DNA from: Leptodontidium sp. MPI-SDFR-AT-0119
Lineage: Eukaryota > Ascomycota > Leotiomycetes > Helotiales > Leptodontidiaceae
Reading direction: 5' to 3'
Length of the DNA: 64,000 bases
NCBI GenBank assembly: GCA_020726505.1
Contig: JAHLEZ010000020.1
Location: forward strand, 434,001 to 498,000
Positions 46,319-57,409 of the stretch are shown in pieces; positions within the stretch are counted from its first letter, which is position 1, and each line of letters begins with the position of its first letter. A model generated the notes under the pieces. The model was not told the origin of the DNA. It ran no database searches and worked only from the letters and a program-made list of their open reading frames with translations. A program made the position numbers and the translations under genes.

Positions 46319-47227
46319 TTCGACGGCAGGCCGAATGACCAAAGATAGAATGGACTCGGTCAGGTCAAGTGATCGGAGGGATGCGCAGTGTAGAGAGATG
46401 AAGTTGAGTAAATTTATATTAAATGATCTCTAGCCAAACCAGATCGCCCAGCCGCTTCTCAATTGGTGCATTAAACGAGGATACGCTGCGCATGTGCATG
46501 CGCCCCACTATTCCGAGCTTTCGCTACAGCGTCTAGAGCGTCGTCTCTTTTCTTCCTCCACAGCAACAAACAATTGTCAACCTCCACTACAACTCCAGAT
46601 TCGCGTCGCAGATTTGAAATCGATTCAAAAAGGCCTAAATACCTCATTTCTAGAGTTTCGAAATCTGCAGAGTTGATTCGACGCCTCTGGCGCGTTTGGC
46701 ACTAAGTCGTGTTTAGTTTCTCCGATATCTCCACTACTTCTCCTTCACAACTCTCCTTCACAACTAACTTCAAATTCCGTGATAGAGGAGTACGATGGTA
46801 TATTAACACTTCACCAGCAAAGAGACGCTTGGAGTGAGCCACGCGCACGTTCGAATATCACGGAAGAAGGGGTTGCGTAGCGGGCAGAGGGAAGTAAGAC
46901 TGGTTGGAAGACTAGGAGCGTGAGAGACTAGATACAGAGAGGCAGGAGGAAGAGAGGCGGGAGGATGGTGGGAGGAAGAGAGACTGGAATAAGAGACACA
47001 AGCGGGTGGGCATATTGTAGAGCGTGTGGAAGGATTGGTGGTTCGATACACACCGAGGGGTTTGATAGTATTCACTACGGTGAAATTGCCTCTAGAGACT
47101 TGAATATACGGGATAGCCTCGGGTGCCGAGACGCTTTCCCACATTCCAGCTTTCTTACCCCGTAACACGGCTTCTTTCCCAACGATTCATTCCGCCGTCC
47201 GATTCAGTAATCCAGCGAGGTGCAACT
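46319..47227. other. Divergent intergenic region
   Basis: It separates the minus-strand gene from the plus-strand 2EXR gene and should hold both promoters. A purine-rich stretch (46900-46990) is notable. No gene seen. Confidence 0.4.
46413..46418 (-). promoter_or_regulatory. TATA box
   Basis: TATAAA on the minus strand, about 95 bases before the ATG at 46318. Confidence 0.45.
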
Positions 47228-48278
47228 ATGAAGGCATACGATCAAGAACCAGAGGAACAAACAGCTGCCGCAGATTCATTGCGTATTGCTGAATTTGCGA
47301 CACCAGATGCCACAATAGAATCAGCGAGCGAGCAGGGCACCGCCGATATTGTTGCCTTCAGATCAGGTCCAGCGTTCGATACAACTCGTGAAGGTTCGTT
47401 TAATTGCGTGTCTCCAGCTGTCCTTACTGAAACAAGTTCTTACAGGGCGTCACCCCGCACATGAAAACCTTCAAGCAGGCCATACCTTCCATCTATTCCC
47501 GAAGCTGTCACTCGAGCTTCGCCTTCTGACATGGGAACAGACCTGGCCGGAGCCTCGACTTATTGAAGCCGCAATCTGTGAGGATGAAACGACCATAGAA
47601 TACGAAGATGTCGCGATTCTGCGCTTCGCAGGCTCATTATCTACGTTGCTAGATGTGAACTTTGGCACGAGAATTATCGAGCAAGGGCCGGCAGAGTCCT
47701 GCCCTCCTCCAGTGTCACTTTACGTCTGCCACGAATCGCGCAAGCATACATTGAAGCAATATAGGCTTATGGAGCATACAAATGCGAAGGCGGGCTCGTT
47801 CTACTTCAATCCTCGCCACGATGTTCTCTGGTTCAGTTTCGACTTTACCGACGAGCTTGACTATCTTCGAGATCTGCTGCGTTGTTATGGCGAGCAGCTC
47901 AATGATATTGAGAGCGTGCTTATCGAAGAGGCAGAGTGGGAGGAGTTAACGCCTGCAAGGTACAAGTCGAAGTATCTTTCGCGTCTAAGAGGCTTGAAAA
48001 GCATCACGGTCTTATTCAGAGATGACAATAACAATAACGAAGACAACAATAGCGTTCAGGATATTGACGAGGAGAATGACGGGGGAGAAATTGCCAACGA
48101 TGAGGACAATAGGGAGCACAACAATAGGTATGATTGCAGTAAAGAATTAGACACTGAGGTTACAAAGCTTCAAGCGCGTGCAGACGAGCTTAAGAGGGAA
48201 TACGCAAAGCTCTCAAAAAATCAAGATGAGATAGCAAAGGATTTTCGTTGTATGGATCGTTGTGGTACGTTCTATTGA
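47228..48278 (+). CDS. 2EXR-domain protein (332 aa)
   Basis: Exons 47228-47393 and 47446-48278 joined by a 52-bp intron. After an acidic N-terminus comes the 2EXR signature FHLFPKLSLELRLLTWEQTWPEPRLIE (in two parts: FHLFPKLSLELRLLTWEQ, then TWPEPRLIE), then the usual VCHESRKHTLKQY and FNPRHDVLWFSFDF blocks. The C-terminal third is Asn/Asp-rich followed by a coiled coil (VTKLQARADELKREYAKL). The 3' end is uncertain: a strong GTACGT donor lies near the stop, and a protein-like frame downstream (LFGSKNDDPGSDDPQQ) may be a last exon. 2EXR proteins are numerous in leotiomycetes; function unknown. Confidence 0.65.
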
Positions 48279-48726
48279 ACACTTGTATGACTTTCGGCGC
48301 AGTAAACACGAGGCAACTTACCTACGGTATTATAGAAAAATCTGTTATATTCTGATGCTCTCGAGCTGCACAGCTCTTTGGAAGCAAGAACGACGATCCG
48401 GGTTCGGATGATCCGCAGCAAGTAGACTCAGGCATCACAGGCCATCGATCTCAAAGGTCCACAATCCGAATGACAGATGATTTATAATGTCGATTCGAAA
48501 ATTGTGGCTCATCTGCCACTTCCTTTTATTCTTTTGATTCTTCGTTGAACAGCTACAAAAACCTCATTCAATCTGGTCCGATGTGGAAACCTGTGTGGTA
48601 TGTCCTGTCACCTATGCTGGCGCTACTCGTCTCTTTCACCACTTGTAACCTTCTCCAACTTGGTGGCCTTTCAAATTTTAGTTTGGGTGTTGAAATCCCC
48701 TTGCAGTCTTTTCACACCCTAGCGAA
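48279..48726. other. Intergenic, possible 3' exon of the 2EXR gene
   Basis: 48375-48487 reads as hydrophilic protein ending in TAA and could be spliced to the preceding gene. Otherwise nothing is seen. Confidence 0.3.
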
Positions 48727-49369
48727 ATGAACTACGAGCCTCTCGCCGAAGATGAAATTCGAATTCTATATCTTCATCCAGCCCTGAGTAGAGAAGCTGA
48801 GATCCGTTGCGGCCTGTCAAGGAAGACCCTTGAACCCCTCACCTATTCCGCTCTCTTATATATCTAGGGTGAGTCCAATCTAGCCCGAGCGATCTCAATT
48901 AATGGGATAACGGTACATGTTACGCTAAATCTGTTTGCCGCTCTTCGACATCTACGCCACGCAACTGAGACCATCAAAATCTGGGTTGATGCGCTTTGCA
49001 TCAATTAAGATGATAATCTAAAGAAAGGTCAGCAAATTCGTCAAATGGGAAACATTTACAAGGGAGCACAACCAGTGTATATCTGGTTGGGCGAGGAGAA
49101 GGATGAGATTAATTTGGTAATCGAACTTGTTCAAATTCTAAAGAATATCGAGACGCGCATCTAGAGTGGTAAATCCAAGAAGAAAATTCCTCGATTCTGG
49201 TCGGACATCATGAGGGACAAGTCCTATGACCGGCATTGGCTGGCACTGTCCAAGCTTTGTGGCTGTCCCTACTGGACCAGGGCGTGGATTGTGCAGGAAA
49301 TCACGGCTACAAAACATGGGATTCTTTGCTATGGGGCCTCCAAGGCAAGTTGGTCGTCTCTAATGGTAT
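48727..49369 (+). pseudogene. HET-domain (heterokaryon incompatibility) pseudogene
   Basis: From ATG 48727 the frame gives the HET pattern: YEPLAEDEIRILYLHPALSR, SALLYI.GE (normally YIWG), LNLFAALRHLRHA, IWVDALCIN.DD, QQIRQMGNIYKGAQPVYIWLGE and YWTRAWIVQEI. Three in-frame stops occur: TAG at 48865 (expected Trp), TAA at 49006 (expected Gln of CINQ) and TAG at 49162. All fit single C-to-T or G-to-A changes of the RIP kind. The frame is then cut by the LTR at 49370 and does not resume. Intact HET proteins trigger cell death on fusion of unlike mycelia. HET genes are known Starship cargo. Confidence 0.85.
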
Positions 49370-49651
49370 TGTGGAGGGACGAACCCCAATCCCACACAAA
49401 CAGAGGGTAGCATGCAGTGAGCCACTAGAGGATTTCCTAGCTTCAATAAATAACAAATCAATCAAATCTAAAGATATCACATATCTGGAAAGTACGAATT
49501 AGCAAAGAAGGGGAAGAGAAAAAGTTCTATTAAATAAAATATATGTGGTGTTCCGTTCTTGATGTTGTATCATCAAGTGTTGGCTCCTTTTATATGCGAA
49601 GGACCGGCGCAGTCATGTGACAAAAGAAATCAAGGGGCTGTCCCCACCACA
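49370..49651 (-). repeat. LTR, copy 2 (282 bp)
   Basis: Same sequence as 31291-31570, with scattered differences. It interrupts the HET pseudogene. Ends are TGTGGAGGGACG and CCCCACCACA. No matching duplication of flanking bases is seen. Confidence 0.75.
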
Positions 49652-49735
49652 TGCGTCCCCCCCTTCAAAAACTCTGCTCGTCCCCGAGAAATTGATATGT
49701 AAAAAGAACGTACAGCTAATCAGAGCATCAATAAC
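49652..49735 (-). mobile_element. Short 3' interior fragment of an LTR element
   Basis: Read on the minus strand it gives a CGGGGACGAGCAGAG word and a GAAGGGGGGG polypurine tract directly before the LTR, the usual end of a gypsy-type interior. Only about 85 bases are recognisable. Confidence 0.45.
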
Positions 49736-50100
49736 TTGAATGGTCAGCAGGAGGGAAAGGTGTAGCTGAAGTCCCGTGATAATTGACCGTCACCTTTCAA
49801 GCAAACAATCGTCTCGCTTAGCACCTTCCTGCCTCCTTACATAAGGTCGACTCCCCCCCTTCAACTTTCCAACTTCAACTCTCCAACTATAACAACTTCC
49901 CTCAACGCCTTGCCTGCCTCAGAGCGCTTTAACGCGTCTCGATCTTGTTACTCCTTTTTCTGTCAATTAAGCAACACCTCCTGCACCTTCTCTCTTCACA
50001 ACACCTCTAAAGAAAGCAAACTTCTCCACAGAGCTCACGCTAAGGTTGACTTCACTATCACTTTTCCCACCACTAAAGTAAGATCTCCCCTCATTCAAAG

Positions 50101-50343
50101 ATGACCTTAGCTAATCATGACTTCAGCATCCTCAAAGGTCACTCCGCCGCTGTCGTCTCGCTATCTGGTACCTTCATGGCCGTGATCTTCGCCTTCACCA
50201 TAACGTTGGCGTGGTTGATGGAGCTCAACCACCACCCTCCCCTAACACATTGCAAAAAATTTGTTGCACATCGCAGAAGAGCCCAACATAGGAAAAGCGC
50301 AGCCGATTGGATAGGAAGCCAAGCTTGGGCATCAAGCAGGTAG
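50101..50343 (+). CDS. Possible small membrane protein (80 aa)
   Basis: ATG after a long C- and A-rich leader (49860-50100). The frame has one hydrophobic segment (VVSLSGTFMAVIFAFTITLA) followed by a basic tail. No homology recognised; it may be a truncated gene or a chance frame. Confidence 0.25.
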   Translation: MTLANHDFSILKGHSAAVVSLSGTFMAVIFAFTITLAWLMELNHHPPLTHCKKFVAHRRRAQHRKSAADWIGSQAWASSR

Positions 50344-53039
50344 CCTTGTCGGGATTTGACCAATCGCAGCCGTGCTACAGCCTCTCCTTTAGAGGGAAAT
50401 TCCCTGGGTTAGATTGGACGAGTACCACAGTCACAAACATATCACTTCTGTCTATATGTGTGTGTAGATAGAAGCCAGAACATGCGCAGGAAGGGGATCT
50501 CTGGTCATGCCAAGGCAAGAAACGATCTATTTCTCAAAAGAATGGGACGTCTTTGAACCTTGCCAACCAGGGCGTCAAAGCCCAAGCAGTAGTAACTTGT
50601 TAGTCGAGAATCGATTGATTTATTAAAGAAGGAAGGAGAACATGACCATGTACATATAAAGCAGGACAAAGAAGTACTGGAACGACCTACACGTGCTTTT
50701 AAGTGATCTTATATGTGATATAACTTCAATCTGAGCTCTTTCCTGCCATATAGGCAGGCCTTAATGAGATCCTCGTGCATATCAGCCCCATTAACCGAGG
50801 TATTATCATCTTCTGGATATCCTTTCCCACTTGACCCAGTATTGGGTAATCATCTTCTTCCGCCTCCCTCGACCAACCGGGACAACTTGATCATCTATAA
50901 CTCGCTTAACTTCGAACTGGTTATCCTCGGGGTCCACAGCGGATGGCCTAGTTTCCTGAACAGCTTGTTCGCTGAGCTGCTGATTTTCTGGGCCTTGATG
51001 AGAAGTAGTAAGCCTTCTGCAGAAGAATATTCCAGCAATTATGCATGCATGACCTTAGCGGGGTGGGGGGGGGGCGGGGGGGGGCGGGGGATGGGTTGGC
51101 AGGTTTCTGTTTCTGTTTCTGCATCGCATTTGTTGAACGAATGATGTTGCGGAGGTATGTCTGGTTCATTTCCCCGCTTTTCGTCAGCCCCAAGTCTGCT
51201 CAAAACGCCGTTGCTGGGCGATTGCTATGGGCAATGCCAAGGATACCAGGGCCTCAAGAATCGAGGTGCACTATTCGCGGATGGTGCCACATCTTTTTGA
51301 CATTCTCTAGACTAATGAGAAGCATAGAATCAATCGACGCGAATATGGCGACGGGACGTGATTCTGGAATTTCGGATCCCGGCCTGATCTCGCTGTTTTC
51401 GGTCTACTGTGCAGGGGAGGTGGGGACACCCTATCAAACCATGAGCCTCGAATCCTCTTAAAGGAAGGGACGACTTTGACCAACGATAATTCCTTCCCAA
51501 GCATCTCCCAGAGCTTCTATTTGCACCCACACCTGTAGGTACATTTGCGATTCAAACAAGGCGTGCATACAGTAGTAATGCCACGCGATGACCAGGGAGG
51601 TGTGCTCGTCAGGGGATACCAGACTGACCAGCTAAAATCACACCGTTCACATTTAAGATGGGTGGGATGCGATCCAAAAACTACCCAACCTACTTCGGTT
51701 TCAATAGTCTGCTGACCAGCCCTTCCCCTAAATCCCATTCCTTGTGTTTTTTTTCCCCCCAAGGCTGGACACAGTACGAGGTAGTGAGAAGGATACTAGG
51801 TTAGGAGTCACTTGCCTTAATATGCTAGAATCAAAAACAAGTATTTGGACGGGTTCTGAGGCGGAGCGTCACGACCCAATAAATAAAAACTCTTTAAGAT
51901 CCCAGTGACTACTCTAATTTCTTATTTTTGTTGCTAACGAATCATCTTAACGCAACCCCAATAATTGGTAACATCCAGGCGGATATGGAAATGCTGCACT
52001 TTTTAAAAGGCTATTTCGGCTTCTTCGATGCCGGGACATCCGATCGCGGCTCGCTCTCGCTGTGGTTTCGGTGCATGATCCCGGGCTTTGAGGGTATAGA
52101 ACCAAGGGTTCGTTTGGAAGGAGCACCAGAGGCGATGTCACCATGCGGACTGCTTCCAAAACACCGCACTTGGAGTGGTGGCCTTCTATTTACACTTCCT
52201 GATACTTATTTGTAGGTACAATTTACTATTTAAACCACACTTACGTGTCGATTGTTGGATTTTCAGACTTTGTATAGGGAAAAATTAACTCTCCGTAACG
52301 CAGTGGCGATGCTGATCAAAATCAATTTGCGGAGGGCCACAGGACACCAACCCATTAAGGAAGGACGGTACTAAGTGCGCGAGACTCTAGCATGTGTCTT
52401 GGACAAATTTCCACGAGCGAGATCTACCGTTTGACACAGCGGTTGAAAGTATGGGCTCTGCACTTGGTCGAGTACGGGTGGGAAAGTTTTGTTGTAAATA
52501 TATATTCGACGTCAAGATTCATCATCGGCCATTCTTTCACAATTATGCCCCTATACTCATCAATAACCCAGCTACCTTAACAACCTGAGGAATGCGAGTC
52601 CCGCATGCCTTCCCCTTCGCCTCCTCTGCGCCTGCCATCAAACGATGCGAAGCCTCTATACTCTCAACCATCTCCGTCAAACCTTACTACACGAAAAATC
52701 TCACGAACACCACGGTACTCGCAGCCCGAAAACCATGCCCCCTATATCCGGCCAGGTAGCCGGGAGAGGCCCACGGAGGTATGACAAGATAATGGGGGAA
52801 GGTGATCAGAGATGGACACAATTCGGGTCGAAATTATGGATAACAGACTCTGAAGTGTTCGAGCGCGGTTCAGGTGAAAGTGATATCCTTGGGAGTTACT
52901 GTCTTTCCGCTGCTCGACCATGATGAGTATTCAGGTTCTCATCACTCTGCGGATTGATTTTATTGTTACTTGTCATGAGCAAGGGAGAGAATTTAGAGAG
53001 ATAACAATTAGTTGAATTCTATTACTGTATGCAAACGTT
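50344..53039. other. 2.7 kb without a supported gene
   Basis: Short frames only. A G-rich tract, broken by single T or C bases, lies at 51060-51090. Frames at 52392-52588 and 52645-52923 look slightly protein-like and may belong to decayed genes. I could not identify them. Confidence 0.35.
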
Positions 53040-53945
53040 TTGCGTTCAAGGTATAAAGATTTATTAAACATTACTCCCAAAAGAGAAAAGACCCCATACA
53101 ATGTGTCGAGCAGGTGGCTACCGATCAAGGATGGGCTCAGTGCCTTTCGTAGCCTCTTTGAATCTACGCGCCTGGATCTAGGCATCGTTACAACTCCCGA
53201 TACAGTGCAAGCTGTCCTTTCGGCGGCAGCGGTTGCAGGTATGGCCCAAATTCTTCTGGCTACTGCATTGCTAACGGGCATAGTTGCGAAAATTCTGGTA
53301 CTCGACCTTATTCTAGCTTTGCAAAACGAGCCAGCAGCCCGTAGCCTCCCTTCACGAAATGGACAAGGATCTCTACTCGGAGATCTCTCTGGCCACATCA
53401 CTCTCGTCGATTCAAACAATTTCGACATTATATCGGCCATTCCTCTGGTGGACCTTGTCATCAACAACGCGTCAGACGTAGAGATATGGAGTTCTGCGGT
53501 CGGCTTGGTTGCGGGGACAAAACTGAAAGCGATCACACCCCCGACTGCCTTCGAGAAAGCCGTCTTCGACACGCCCTTACGATCCAGCTCGGCTTCTCAG
53601 AGAGGGATTGAGCAAACACCCAATGAGGTTGACCAGCGGATACTTGAGGAACTCACAGGACGCGTATACTACGATGTTGGAGGCTTTTATGAGCGATACT
53701 TCGAGGAGAAGTCCTAGACGAACACAACGAGGGATATCTATGAAGAGTCACGCGCCCAGTATACAGACAGTCGTTGGAGTGAGTGGCCAGAACCCTCAAT
53801 TCAAAGTAAATTTTTTGGATGGTTCATGAAGTTCCAGGACACCGTTCTCAACAGACTTAGCCACAAGTATTGCACTGTCCACAAATCACAAAATAAGAAA
53901 GCTATGCACCATCTGCGAATGCTACGGGCCCCGCTGAACGTATGA
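53040..53945 (+). pseudogene. N-terminal fragment of a FunK1-type kinase gene
   Basis: The open frame has no ATG at its 5' end. Its second half matches the region before the kinase core of fungal FunK1 proteins: ILEELTGRVYYDVGGFYERY, FEEKS, a TAG at 53715 where Trp is expected, then TNTTRDIYEESRAQYTDSRW, SEWPEPS and FFGWFMKFQDTVLNRL. A TGA at 53943 ends it and no kinase motifs follow. So it is a truncated, stop-containing copy. Confidence 0.65.
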
Positions 53946-54011
53946 CCTCGTTGCCTGCCTGAATGATCTTTTGGCTCGCAGATTCGCTAATAAAAAGGAT
54001 TGTCCTTGTTC

Positions 54012-54765
54012 TCACGCTGTTGCCCGCTTCCAGATCTCTACCTCACAACCTCCTCGAAGAACACCCACTCTCATTGTGGACAACAGGTTATGTGCGGCGT
54101 TGGAGTGGTTGTATACACCGCCGTTGAAGATAGCGGTTGTGTCCTTGCCAATACCAGAGGTGATCAAGGCTTTTCCACCTGGGTGGTCCTTGATGAAATC
54201 GGAGACATCGTGAACGACACCAGCAACTACAATAAGAGCACGACCGTTCTTGGCTTCGGTTTGGTAATCATCCCAGTCAATAATTGGCAATTGCTCAAGA
54301 GGAATACCCCAGTCGAGAGTCTGCTTCTTCTGATCAAGCTTCTTCTGCATCTGCTGAAGACGGCCTTTCTCGATCTCGTTCTGCTTGAATTGCTTGAGGT
54401 CATAGGCGAGGTCGAGCTGCTTCCAGATCCAGATAGACCACTTGGTTGGGTCATATTGATACCATTCGATAGAATTGCGGTAATCTGAAGGGAACTCGTG
54501 GTGGAAGTTATGGTAGCCCTCACCCAAAGTGACAAGAGCGGTGAAGATGTGGTCACGAGGAGAGTTGCGGTCATCAAATGGCTGGTCACCGAGCCAATGA
54601 GCCAATGAGTTGACACAGAAAGTGGCTTGTTGAACGAAGAAGATTCGTACAATGCCAGCGTAGATGAACCCACCCATCCAGTCTCCCCAGCCAAGCCCGG
54701 TCACGAGGCAAGGCAATATCATGCCCATGAAGATAACAGCCTTGATGTAGTTGCGGAAAGAGTAT
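54012..54765 (-). pseudogene. OLE1: 3' fragment of a stearoyl-CoA delta-9 desaturase gene
   Basis: Minus-strand frame with the third histidine box and its setting ([37 protein letters not shown]) and the fused cytochrome b5 domain ([19 protein letters not shown]) of fungal Ole1. The enzyme introduces the delta-9 double bond in palmitoyl- and stearoyl-CoA at the ER. The N-terminal half, with the first two histidine boxes, is absent: desaturase homology stops near [12 protein letters not shown] (about 54765) and runs straight into an oppositely oriented pogo transposase. It cannot encode an active enzyme; a full gene is expected elsewhere. Confidence 0.85.
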
Positions 54766-55942
54766 GAACTCCGCAATGTCCTTAATATGGACGAAACCGG
54801 CCTGAACTGGAAGAGAACTCCTGATCGCACCCTCGCAACACAGTCCCATAGTGGAACCAAGAAGAGCAAAGACAGTATTACCCGCGCTGACAAGTAACGC
54901 TGATGGCAGTGAGAAGTTCTTAGCTTGGGTTATTAGGAAATCGGAAAATCCACGATGCTTTATCAATCGCAAGAATCTACGAATTATGTATCGATTCAAC
55001 AAATCCAAATGGATGACGGGAACTAATATGTGAGGAATACTTGCGGTGGCTGAACAACAAGATGCGGAGCGAAGGAAGGAAGGTTCTACTGTTAATGGAC
55101 AACTTCTCTGGTCATGAGCTGGCAGTACAGTTAATTGGTGGTTTACAAAGTCTCTCGCACGTCCGCATAGCATGGCTTCCTCCGAACACTACGTCTGCCT
55201 GGCAACCAATGGATCAAGGGATTATTGCGAGTTTCAAGCTTCAGTACCGCAAGCTGTGGATTGCGTTTATGCTACGGGAATATGAGGCTGATAAGAATCC
55301 ACAAAAGACAGTCAACTTGCTGAGAGCAGTGCAGTGGACACAGGCTGCATGGGAAACATCGGTCGCAATAGACACAATCCGGAGATGCTGGTGGAAATCG
55401 ACCTTAATCAAGAAGCCTACACTTGAAGAGCTTGCACAGATGGCAGAGCTTGAAGGAGACACTATTATTGTGGACGATGGAAGTGCTGATCGAATCGAAC
55501 TACGAGACCAGATTGCACAACTCCCGATCGAGAACCCCCTTTCTCTTGACGAATTCCTGAACCTAGAAGATGAGGTAATGGTTGATGAGGACGAAGATAT
55601 CTTTATATCTGTTGTGAACCACTATGCTATTGCTAGGCCGGGTGAGGAGAAAGAATCGAGTGATGAGGAGGAGGAGGAGGTTAGGGAGATAGATACTGTT
55701 GAAGCTTTGAGAGCAGTAGAAACAGTAAAGCTGTGGAAGCTACAGAAGGGAGATAGTCTAGATCTCCAAGCACTTGATCGTCTTACAAGAGAGATTACAC
55801 GATATAAGATCTCTGCAGCTCACCAGACGACGATTCATAGGTTTTTCAAGCCAAAATAATCAATTCCCTTTACACAAGCATACCTCCCTTATAAGCATGC
55901 GAATGCGGTTCCCGATGGTATGCTTATATCGAGGTTCTACTG
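54766..55942 (+). mobile_element. Pogo-family transposase (DDE_1), 5' truncated and frameshifted
   Basis: Plus-strand translation gives the DDE_1 core: [20 protein letters not shown] (first Asp), [23 protein letters not shown] (second Asp), WLPPNTTSAWQPMDQGI (third Asp), an acidic tail (SSDEEEEEVREID) and a C-terminal QTTIHRFFKPK. The frame changes near 54885 and near 55030, so it is not functional as it stands. The helix-turn-helix part and the left end are missing, replaced by the desaturase fragment. The right end is present at 55922-55942. Confidence 0.85.
55922..55942. repeat. Right terminal inverted repeat of the pogo element
   Basis: Reads GCTTATATCGAGGTTCTACTG followed by TA. The complement starts CAGTAGAACCTCGATATAAG, as is usual for fungal pogo-type ends, and TA is the expected target. 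No left partner is present. Confidence 0.7.
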
Positions 55943-57409
55943 TACTCCGACATCGTGCAGGTGGCAACAAATATTATTCTCACCCACTCGGAACTTTCAA
56001 TGTGCCTGGTCTGGACCCACGCCAGTAGGGGTGATAAATGAAGGCGAATATTTGAAGATTTGAATGAAGGACGAATCAAATGATTCGAATTTTTGGGATC
56101 TTGATTCAAAATCTTCAAGCCTTGATTGGCCCGATTCAAGTAGGGTTTTGACCAATTCGGGCCATTCATGAATGGGTTGAAGGAATCCTGAATGAAGCAA
56201 ATGAAGGCGTTTTTTATTTAATTCGATGAAGATGGAGACCTGATTAGCTTCATCTTCATTCAATTCGAAGGGCTCGAACTCGATTCGACTTCAAAAGATT
56301 CAAATGTCAGCCCTATTGTAAAGAAATCGGGGCCCAACACCAATCCATCGGGTAGATAAGATAATCGCATTGTTCTAGGCTCCCTCTGTTTGCTACTTGT
56401 GAGACAAGATCTCGAGTCATGAAGATAGCATCTGACCACTTAAATAATTAGGGCCACGGTCCTTGAAGCAACGGCGTAATTCTTTCCAATCAAATTGCGA
56501 ATTCCCACACCACCACCCACCACTCAACCACCCTCCAACACATGCTCCCAGAAAACACCCCCCATCACTCTCCACGTTCTTAAACCAAACAATTCAATCC
56601 CGGGTTCCAAGTGGAACGTAGCCACCCCGATCCCTTGCCACTCTATACTAAAGAGGCTCGTTTTCTGATAATCGCCGATGTATGCTCAACGACCCTTTTC
56701 ACCAAGGAAGATGCGTATGAAATCTCGCGAATGTTATCAAATTTGTCTTGAATAATAAATGACGCACTTAGCTGGACCACGAGAGAATCCTAATGACATA
56801 TTGTGGTGTTCCGAATTCCTTATATTCAATTTTTTATACAAGACGTGGTATTCCGAGCTTTGCGCGAAAAAATATATAAACATAATCCAGTTCTTATCAT
56901 ATACTTGTTTAGGGATTTAATGTGATGCTTTTGGCTAGATTATCAGACTATGGCTTGCGAGTTCAATATCTCCTGATCCCACGGTCCCCTTGCAGCACGG
57001 ATCTCATGGTTAACCTGGAAAATTCCGTCTCTACAACGCCTCAAGAACCACTAAAAACTGTAAGGCGGCATGAGCTCGAGTAATGAAATCGTTCGATCAT
57101 GACTGTCGTGGATCGAAATATTCTGCGGGTTGGGCGAGTGTGGCACCAAACCACCTTTCACAAGGTCGAGATCCGTCTTAATATATTGTAAATTGGTCTT
57201 GTTACCACATCTTCCTTGACGAAGCTTCAATTCGCTTGCAAACCATAGTTGAACCATTTATCCTTTACGAGCGATCTAATACCTACGCCACAGTTCGACG
57301 AGACCTCGAATTGCATCTGTCCGACGGTGTTACCGTATCTAGGCCAGAGAATCCAAACACAGTCCTTGTGAACAAAAAGCATCAGGTAGATTACAGGCAA
57401 TAAGAAAAT
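55943..57409. other. Gene-free, with ATTCAA-dense patch
   Basis: 56037-56310 is crowded with TTGAAT/ATTCAA and GATTCG words and short inverted repeats. The rest, up to the kinase pseudogene, has no recognised feature. Confidence 0.4.
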
